Shown here piece by piece: positions 58,820 to 64,000 of a stretch of DNA of 64,000 nucleotides (position 1 is the stretch's first letter; each line of letters opens with the position of its first letter). Position numbers and translations under genes: made by a program. The stretch lies in contig JAEUTN010000010.1 of the NCBI GenBank assembly GCA_016787895.1, forward strand, positions 1 to 64,000. The letters are read 5' to 3'. Source of the stretch: Bacteroidia bacterium (GTDB taxonomy: Bacteria; Bacteroidota; Bacteroidia; B-17B0; Aurantibacillaceae). The notes under the pieces are model-generated. The model was given only the letters and a program-made list of their open reading frames with translations, was not told the origin of the DNA and searched no databases.

Positions 58820-59518
58820 ATGAAGGTTGATAAATACATTGCCACTACCGGTTACTGCTCCCGACGCAAGGCCAATGAGCTTTTGGATGAAAAAAGAGTG
58901 AAGGTGAACGGCAAAACGGCCGGCTATAATGCTGAAATAAAAGAGGGCGATGTGATTTTGATTGATGGGGAGGAACTCCATGCCAAACCCTTTGTACAAA
59001 CCCTCATCGCCTATCACAAACCAAAAGGCATAGTATGCACCAGCGAAAAAATTGAAGGCAACATTGTTGATGCGGTTGGGCATGTTCAAAAAGTGTATCC
59101 CATTGGCCGTTTGGACAAGGATTCGGAAGGTTTGATTTTGTTAACCAATCAGGGCGAATGGATAGACAAGATTGCCAATTCAGCCAACGGGCATGAAAAA
59201 GAATACATTGTTACCTTAAACCTGCCCGTTCGAAAACAATTTTTAAAAGAAATTTCAGAAGGCATAACCATACAAAAAGAAAAAACCAAACCCTGTGTGG
59301 TAAGCCTGGAGCCCAACTCTAAACGCATTTTCAGAATTATCCTCACCCAGGGGCTTAACCGCCAAATCCGGCGCATGTGCAACGCTTACGACTATCAGGT
59401 CATTAAATTACAAAGGGTAAGGGTCATGAACATCACCTTGGGTAAACTGAAACCCGGGGAGTGGCGGGACTTAACAGAGCTGGAAAAAAAGGAATTGTTT
59501 GAGCGTTTATTGGTTTAG
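58820..59518 (+). CDS. RsuA/RluF-family pseudouridine synthase
   Basis: The start MKVDKYIATTGYCSRRKANE gives 232 residues; an ATG two codons upstream is the alternative. It has an S4 RNA-binding domain (LLDEKRVKVNGKTAGYNAEI) and a catalytic domain with YPIGRLDKDSEGLILLTNQG holding the catalytic Asp, and GLNRQIRRMCNAYDYQVIKL. It isomerises uridine in rRNA, most like RluF. It is cytosolic and apparently monocistronic. Confidence 0.93.
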   Translation: MKVDKYIATTGYCSRRKANELLDEKRVKVNGKTAGYNAEIKEGDVILIDGEELHAKPFVQTLIAYHKPKGIVCTSEKIEGNIVDAVGHVQKVYPIGRLDKDSEGLILLTNQGEWIDKIANSANGHEKEYIVTLNLPVRKQFLKEISEGITIQKEKTKPCVVSLEPNSKRIFRIILTQGLNRQIRRMCNAYDYQVIKLQRVRVMNITLGKLKPGEWRDLTELEKKELFERLLV

Positions 59519-59752
59519 AAAGTTTAGAAGGTTCTATACTGCCTAATTAGAAATCAGAAATTTGAAATCAGTTTGAAGGTTTAAAAGTTTAAAAAGATTG
59601 CAGTTTCTCTCCTTCCGAACTACCGAATGGAAAACGCCACTAATTTCTCGACCCGATAGCTATCGGGTTTCACTGATAGAGGCAAGATTTCACGAATGGG
59701 CTTAAATAACATGGACCTGTCATGAAGCGAAGCGATAGCTTCTGCTTAATGC
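59519..59752. other. Intergenic region with palindromic repeats
   Basis: There is no gene. It holds a perfect palindrome, ACCCGATAGCTATCGGGT, at 59651-59668 and the hairpin GAAGCGAAGCGATAGCTTC near 59722-59740, both of the short repeat kind frequent between Bacteroidota genes. Confidence 0.7.
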
Positions 59753-60268
59753 CTATACAAAAGGTCCTTCCTCACTTTTATCCATAGCTTGATGGTTTAT
59801 TGCTTTCTGCATCCTGCCCTGAAACCACCAAATGGTAAAGGGCAAAAACAAAAGCGTGAGAAAACGGGTAAAATAATCGATATCGGTAAACTCAAAATAC
59901 CGGTGCGAAGCGTTTTGCCTCTCGTATTCAACCGTTACAAGGGTAAGGTGAATCAAAAACATCACATACAAACTCAGAAAGCCGTAAAAAAACAATAACA
60001 ATTGCCCCGATAACCAGCGGGTTTGCAGCACCCCGGGCAAGTTGATGAGAAAAAAAGCACTGAGGATAACCGACACCAGCAGCAAACCCAACATGTAAAA
60101 CAAAAGGGTTCGTTTGCCTGTACTTTTGTTTTTTTGCACCTGCACGGCCACTGCATACAGGTAGAGCAAATGAAAAGGAGGCAGGGCAAAAAAGGCCAGT
60201 TTATAAGAGCCGGAAGGGATTTTGGCAATGCCATTCACCAATGCATTTGAATTGGATGCTGAATTCAT
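59753..60268 (-). CDS. Four-helix membrane protein
   Basis: The start at 60268 (MNSASNSNALVNGIAKIPSG) gives 171 residues; 60301 is a possible longer start. It has four helices (LAFFALPPFHLLYLYAVAV, LLFYMLGLLLVSVILSAFFL, LLLFFYGFLSLYVMFLIHL, FLTLLFLPFTIWWFQGRM). The family is unknown. It is divergent from the lipoprotein gene, with a large inverted repeat in the shared control region. Confidence 0.7.
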   Translation of the reverse strand: MNSASNSNALVNGIAKIPSGSYKLAFFALPPFHLLYLYAVAVQVQKNKSTGKRTLLFYMLGLLLVSVILSAFFLINLPGVLQTRWLSGQLLLFFYGFLSLYVMFLIHLTLVTVEYERQNASHRYFEFTDIDYFTRFLTLLFLPFTIWWFQGRMQKAINHQAMDKSEEGPFV

Positions 60269-60323
60269 AATTGTGGGTTTTGTTCGGGGATAAAGTTCCA
60301 TTATGTCACATTCAAAAAACAGG

Positions 60324-60403
60324 GTAGTTTTCCCGTATGGGGGAGGGTATTTTTCCCGGGGTGCAGGGGGGTGTTTTTCCCGGGGTGCATACGGGAAAAC
60401 TAC
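60324..60403. repeat. Long inverted repeat with internal tandem repeats in a divergent promoter region
   Basis: Perfect 16-bp arms GTAGTTTTCCCGTATG and CATACGGGAAAACTAC enclose two tandem copies of TTTTTCCCGGGGTGC. It sits between the divergent genes at 60268 and 60468, so it is probably regulatory. Confidence 0.8.
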
Positions 60404-60467
60404 GGGGGTATGAAATTTGGAACTTGGTGGTATATTCACAGACCTTAGCAAACCAAAACCCCAACGT

Positions 60468-61343
60468 ATGACAACAGCTCAAAAAACCCTTAGAAAATGT
60501 TTGTTTGTTCTTGCTACAGCCTTCATCGTCGCCTGCGGCTCAGAAGGAGAGGAGGAAAAAGAGGACTTACTTCCTGTGACACAAAGTGACACCCTTGAAG
60601 ATGTGCTCGACCTGGGCATGCACCCCATGGGTTCAGATACCGCTGAAAACTACATTGATTCCACCAATCTTTTGCTATCCATTAACAGCACCCAAAGCCT
60701 TAACCTGCGTCTGGAACAAATCGATAGCGCAGCCCTGGCCGGCTTTCGGTGGCGCTCCAATACCCTGCACAAAGCCCACAACCACACACAGCATTATGTA
60801 AGCGCGGTTCAAATTTGGTTTAGTTTGAACAACCAAACCATACGATGTTTGTACGAACCCCTGAGTTTGTGCAGTGCCGATACCGGCAAAACAAAAACCT
60901 ATACCGTATCCAACAGCAACACCTATTACCTATACCGAAACGACAGCTTTGTGGTGGCCGGCACCAATGATCTTGGTAAAATAACCGCCTACCAGCAAAA
61001 CATTAAGTTCAGGGAAAATCCTCAGTCAACGCATTACCGTGATTTTGTAGTTGACCCAAGCGATGCGGGTGACATTACTTCGGTGATTTACACTTTTCAG
61101 GAATTTGATTCTGTAATGGTAAGTAACAAAGCACAGCGCTTAAGCCTTTGGAACTACGCCTACAGAAAAAACACCACAGCCGGTGTAAGAAGCCGGCACA
61201 GCATCCTTTTGGCGCCAGACAGTTTTGCCCTGAACAATCTGCACAATCCCAAATCCATTCGCCTGCCCTTTAAAGGCCGTTTTGCGAACCTCGCCAACCC
61301 CTGCCCACCCTCTTGTGCAAGCGTAAGTTTTCAAACGTATTAA
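60468..61343 (+). CDS. Lipoprotein of unknown function
   Basis: The start at 60468 gives a lipoprotein signal, LRKCLFVLATAFIVAC, with the lipid-anchored cysteine near residue 23. The 291-residue protein has an acidic linker (GSEGEEEKEDLLPVTQ), then a beta-rich domain (QHYVSAVQIWFSLNNQTIRC, YTVSNSNTYYLYRNDSFVVA). No family is recognised. It lies upstream of a membrane protein and a two-component pair. Confidence 0.72.
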   Translation: MTTAQKTLRKCLFVLATAFIVACGSEGEEEKEDLLPVTQSDTLEDVLDLGMHPMGSDTAENYIDSTNLLLSINSTQSLNLRLEQIDSAALAGFRWRSNTLHKAHNHTQHYVSAVQIWFSLNNQTIRCLYEPLSLCSADTGKTKTYTVSNSNTYYLYRNDSFVVAGTNDLGKITAYQQNIKFRENPQSTHYRDFVVDPSDAGDITSVIYTFQEFDSVMVSNKAQRLSLWNYAYRKNTTAGVRSRHSILLAPDSFALNNLHNPKSIRLPFKGRFANLANPCPPSCASVSFQTY

Positions 61344-61422
61344 TGCCTGAGCGCCTTTTAAAATTGAAACATAAAGTACAGCTATAGAAAATAGTTTTCT
61401 AACTTCCTGACAAATTAAACGC

Positions 61423-62091
61423 ATGACCTGGAGAATGTTTTACGAAAGTTTTGGTCACGTAATCGCACTGATTGCCGGTGGCTTCGCGTTCACGCGCATG
61501 CAAACCTTTCATAAACTTTTGTATTTGCAGATTCTCCTGTATGCTTTGTCTTACGTTTCAAGCTATCTTGTGATTACTTACCAAAGGACACATCAATTGA
61601 CTTTGAATAATTTATGGGTCCTGAATAGTTATTCTGCGATTGAAGCTGCTTGCCTCCTGTTGGCCTTTTATACCCAACTTTATCAAAAACGGGAAAAACA
61701 GGTTCTGGCCTTGCTTGTACTCCCCTATCTGGTTCTTTTGCTATACGATTGGAGTGCACATTCCATTTACAGTTTTTACAGTCTGAGTTTTTATGCGGAG
61801 TGTGTGTTGTTTGTACTGATATATTCCTATTTATTATACAGAATCGTTCACAGGCATCCTACCGAATGGAAAACCAAACCCGAAACCTGGATGGTGATTG
61901 GCCTTATGCTGTATTATGCGGGAACTGCGCCTTACATGGCTTTGTTTAATCTTTTGAACCAAAGCCATACAAAACTTCTGTACGTGTTGCACCTCATCGT
62001 GAACGACCTGCTGTGCAATGCCAGGTATTTGCTGCTTGCACTGGGATTCTGGCTGCTTTATAAACAAAACAAACCCCTCCAACGCGCATGA
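61423..62091 (+). CDS. Polytopic membrane protein, first gene of a two-component operon
   Basis: The 222-residue protein has six or seven helices (FGHVIALIAGGFAFTRM, LLYLQILLYALSYVSSYLVI, AACLLLAFYTQLY, VLALLVLPYLVLLLYDWSA, AECVLFVLIYSYLLYRIV, WMVIGLMLYYAGTAPYMALF). It overlaps the histidine kinase gene by 4 bp. The kinase has only one helix of its own, so this protein may supply the membrane sensor module. Confidence 0.75.
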   Translation: MTWRMFYESFGHVIALIAGGFAFTRMQTFHKLLYLQILLYALSYVSSYLVITYQRTHQLTLNNLWVLNSYSAIEAACLLLAFYTQLYQKREKQVLALLVLPYLVLLLYDWSAHSIYSFYSLSFYAECVLFVLIYSYLLYRIVHRHPTEWKTKPETWMVIGLMLYYAGTAPYMALFNLLNQSHTKLLYVLHLIVNDLLCNARYLLLALGFWLLYKQNKPLQRA

Positions 62092-62861
62092 ACCAGGAAG
62101 AAATCGTATTAAGCATCGTGAGCACCTCCCTGCTCATGCTCCTGCTTATTGTGATTATCGCCATTGCTTTTGTGATTTCGGCAAGACAGAAACTTAAACA
62201 GGAAATGCTGCTGGCCGAAACCAAATTGCAGTACGAACAGGAATTGCGTCAGGTAGAAAACGAAGTGAGCGAACAGATGATGAACCGCCTTTCACAGGAA
62301 TTGCACGACAACATCGGGCAACTTCACACGGCCATGCACATACAAATTCAAAATCAAAAACTCGATCACCCCGAATTGAAAGAAAGGTTTGAAACCGTTG
62401 AAGCCTACCTGGGAGAAGCCACCCGGCAGTTAAAAATTCTGAGCCGCACCTTAAATTACGATTACCTGGGCCATGCCGGTCTGCTGAACACACTCGATAT
62501 TGAAGTGGAGCGTTTGAAAAATTTAAAACGCCCTGAGGTCTCCTTTACCAAAGAGGGTTCGATTAGTCCCTTAACCAAAAACCAGGAATTGGTGGTGTTC
62601 AGACTATTTCAGGAGATCACACAAAACGCCTTAAGGCATTCGGGGGCCAGTAAACTTAAGCTGAGTTTAAATTGCAGTGAAAACCAATTCAGGTTTAGCA
62701 TCAGCGATAATGGAAAAGGCTTTGATGTGGAAAACACCCTGGCCTCAGCAAAATCCAACGGGCTGCACAACATTTTTAAACGGGCTGAACTGGCCGGTTT
62801 AAAAATAAAACTGCAAAGCGAATTAGAAAAAGGAACTACATTTGAAATCAGCAAACTTTAA
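62088..62861 (+). CDS. HisKA_3-type sensor histidine kinase
   Basis: The 257-residue protein has one N-terminal helix (SIVSTSLLMLLLIVIIAIAF), a coiled-coil linker and a HisKA_3 motif, SQELHDNIGQLHTAMHIQIQ, with the phospho-acceptor histidine. The HATPase_c domain is shown by FRLFQEITQNALRHSGASKL and ISDNGKGF. It partners with the NarL-type regulator 9 bp downstream. There is no separate sensory domain. Confidence 0.94.
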   Translation: MNQEEIVLSIVSTSLLMLLLIVIIAIAFVISARQKLKQEMLLAETKLQYEQELRQVENEVSEQMMNRLSQELHDNIGQLHTAMHIQIQNQKLDHPELKERFETVEAYLGEATRQLKILSRTLNYDYLGHAGLLNTLDIEVERLKNLKRPEVSFTKEGSISPLTKNQELVVFRLFQEITQNALRHSGASKLKLSLNCSENQFRFSISDNGKGFDVENTLASAKSNGLHNIFKRAELAGLKIKLQSELEKGTTFEISKL

Positions 62862-62870
62862 TTTCTGAAA

Positions 62871-63536
62871 TTGAATCCCGAAAAAAAAATATGCCTGGTT
62901 GACGATCATGTGATTGTAAGGCATGGTTTAAAAGTGTTAATTGAAAAACTGGGGCCCTATGTGGTTGCTGAAGAATACGACGACGGGGCCGACTTTTTAG
63001 AAAACCTCAACACCAACCAATTGCCCGATTTAGTGTTGATGGACCTGAGCATGCCTAAAATGGGAGGTTTGGAGGTGATGAAACAACTGCATGCTGCGAA
63101 CCTGAAAGTTCCGGTGTTGATACTCACCCTGAATGAAAACGAGGACGTGATTATACAATTGTTTCGTTTGGGTGCCAGGGGGTACCTCACTAAAACGGCC
63201 TCCTCCACTTCCATGAAAATGGCTTTGGAGGAAATTTTCAGAAACGGGTATTTCCACAATGAATTTATGCGGCTTTCGCTTGAAAACAACGCTTCAGCAC
63301 AGGCCGGCGAAAAAAGCCATCCCCTGCTGGATAAAATGAGCGCCCGGGAGCGTGAGTTTTTAAAGCTGGTGTGCCATGAAAAGGAATACACCTATGAACA
63401 AATTGCAGACCTCATGCAAGTCAACCCCCGTACGGTGGACGGTTACAGAGAAGGTTTGTTCGAAAAATTTTCAATAAAATCCAAAACCGGACTTGTGCTA
63501 TTGGTGCTTAAGCACAATCTTTACGGACAATTGTAA
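62871..63536 (+). CDS. NarL/FixJ-family response regulator
   Basis: The gene starts with TTG 62871, as there is no in-frame ATG nearby. The 221-residue protein has a receiver domain (ICLVDDHVIVRHGLKVLIEK, LPDLVLMDLSMPKMGGLEVM with the phospho-Asp, RLGARGYLTKTAS) and a LuxR-type helix-turn-helix (SAREREFLKLVCHEKEYTYE, QIADLMQVNPRTVDGYREGL). It probably controls the genes nearby, perhaps through the inverted repeat at 60324. Confidence 0.94.
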   Translation: MNPEKKICLVDDHVIVRHGLKVLIEKLGPYVVAEEYDDGADFLENLNTNQLPDLVLMDLSMPKMGGLEVMKQLHAANLKVPVLILTLNENEDVIIQLFRLGARGYLTKTASSTSMKMALEEIFRNGYFHNEFMRLSLENNASAQAGEKSHPLLDKMSAREREFLKLVCHEKEYTYEQIADLMQVNPRTVDGYREGLFEKFSIKSKTGLVLLVLKHNLYGQL

Positions 63537-63556
63537 GTGTCGTAAAGCAAGGGAAT

Positions 63557-64000
63557 ATGGAATCAGCATCAGGTTTAAAACCGTTTTTTTTGGAATTGTT
63601 CGAGTACAACCGTGCGGCCAACGAGGCTTTTATTACCCTGTTGAACGCCAACGAAAAACAGCTCAATGAAAAATGCGTGTCATTGATCAACCACATCATC
63701 AACGCCCACCACATTTGGAACAACCGCATCGAAAAAAAAGAACTGGCATACGGGGTGTGGGAGATTCATAAATTTACCGACCTTAAACTGCTCAACAATG
63801 GCAATCACGCCATGAGCAAAGAACTCTTAACCGATTATTCTCTTGAGAACAAGGTGGATTACATCAACACCAAAGGCGAACTGTTCAGCAACAGCGTGCG
63901 GGATATTCTTTTTCATGTGATCAACCACTCCAATTACCACCGGGCACAAATTGCCACTACGCTCAAAAGTTTGGGCATTGAACCTCCGAAAAGCGATTAC
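63557..64000 (+). CDS. DinB-family protein, cut by the window edge
   Basis: The 148 visible residues have no stop codon. The pattern is a DinB four-helix bundle: FFLELFEYNRAANEAFITLL, LINHIINAHHIWNNRIEKKE with the first histidine, and DILFHVINHSNYHRAQIATT with the second and third metal-binding histidines, then LKSLGIEPPKSDY. DinB-like proteins are metal-dependent thiol transferases or of unknown function. The gene lacks only a short C-terminus. Confidence 0.92.
   Translation, partial: MESASGLKPFFLELFEYNRAANEAFITLLNANEKQLNEKCVSLINHIINAHHIWNNRIEKKELAYGVWEIHKFTDLKLLNNGNHAMSKELLTDYSLENKVDYINTKGELFSNSVRDILFHVINHSNYHRAQIATTLKSLGIEPPKSDY

Noticed and set aside
26326..64000. tRNA, rRNA or riboswitch in the chromosomal part
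   Set aside because: Intergenic gaps are short and no tRNA-like cloverleaf or known riboswitch consensus was recognised by eye.

Overview
The window is a Bacteroidota chromosome segment, probably a free-living Flavobacteriales- or Chitinophagales-like lineage, though the order cannot be fixed from sequence. The evidence is TonB-dependent receptors with carboxypeptidase-regulatory N-terminal domains, a FecI/FecR-type sigma/anti-sigma pair, an STN-domain transducer, LytT/LytS regulation, TAnnTTTG-like promoter boxes, and housekeeping genes (lpxB, surE, class 1 fbp, birA, rsfS, ftsH, argS, tadA). No rRNA, tRNA, CRISPR array, transposase or integrase was seen.

Region 1 (1 to about 26,325) is an integron gene-cassette array. 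Twenty-eight attC sites, the last truncated, delimit 27 complete cassettes. Each site begins with a ...TAAC box, has long inverted arms, and ends with AACGTTA or a close variant. Each cassette start (GTTA...) is the reverse complement of that same cassette's end (...TAAC), the hallmark of integron cassettes. No intI is present; by cassette orientation it would lie left of position 1. Most cassettes carry one small gene, often a signal-peptide protein, lipoprotein or membrane protein of unknown function. Others carry toxin-antitoxin pairs (18.2-18.7, 19.0-19.5, 19.8-20.4 and 21.8-22.4 kb), a DUF2199 protein, a YwqK/MORN-like protein, an OmpA-like protein and a CPBP protease. Two cassettes (12.7-13.1 and 20.5-20.9 kb) have no ORF and look like one structured-RNA family with compensatory base changes. 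One giant cassette (6.2-11.8 kb) carries eight genes resembling a quinone/electrophile-stress operon: Crp/Fnr regulator, SnoaL-like, YceI, membrane protein, DoxX, two-domain VOC dioxygenase-like, esterase, DUF1003. Another (23.3-25.1 kb) carries an HxlR-type regulator divergent from a small periplasmic protein and a quinone-oxidoreductase-like enzyme.

Several properties of the array look unusual. Cassette ends are complementary well beyond the classical 7-bp core, with one invariant A-opposite-C position in all 27 cassettes. Promoter-like TAnnTTTA boxes sit inside attC sites of otherwise unrelated sequence. The top strand is rich in GAC independently of the coding strand. Small palindromes have inserted into attC loops.

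Region 2 (about 26.4-64 kb) is ordinary chromosome. 26.4-32.2 kb holds small accessory proteins (DUF2200, AHSA1, three DUF1801/YdeI-like genes, pirin). 32.2-35.6 kb is a minus-strand run: SpoIID-like protein, lpxB, small membrane protein, surE. 35.8-49.8 kb contains a membrane Zn-peptidase, fbp, a TIGR01777-like reductase, birA, rsfS-ftsH, argS, tadA, a LytTR two-component pair and a flavodoxin-fold quinone reductase. 49.8-58.8 kb is a TonB/ECF-sigma locus, in which the motif ACTAAGGGT-N16-GTC precedes the sigma gene, a small-ORF pair and the second receptor, defining a likely local regulon. 58.8-64 kb holds an RsuA/RluF-type pseudouridine synthase, a divergent membrane-protein/lipoprotein pair around a long inverted repeat, a NarL-type two-component operon and a DinB-family gene cut by the window edge.
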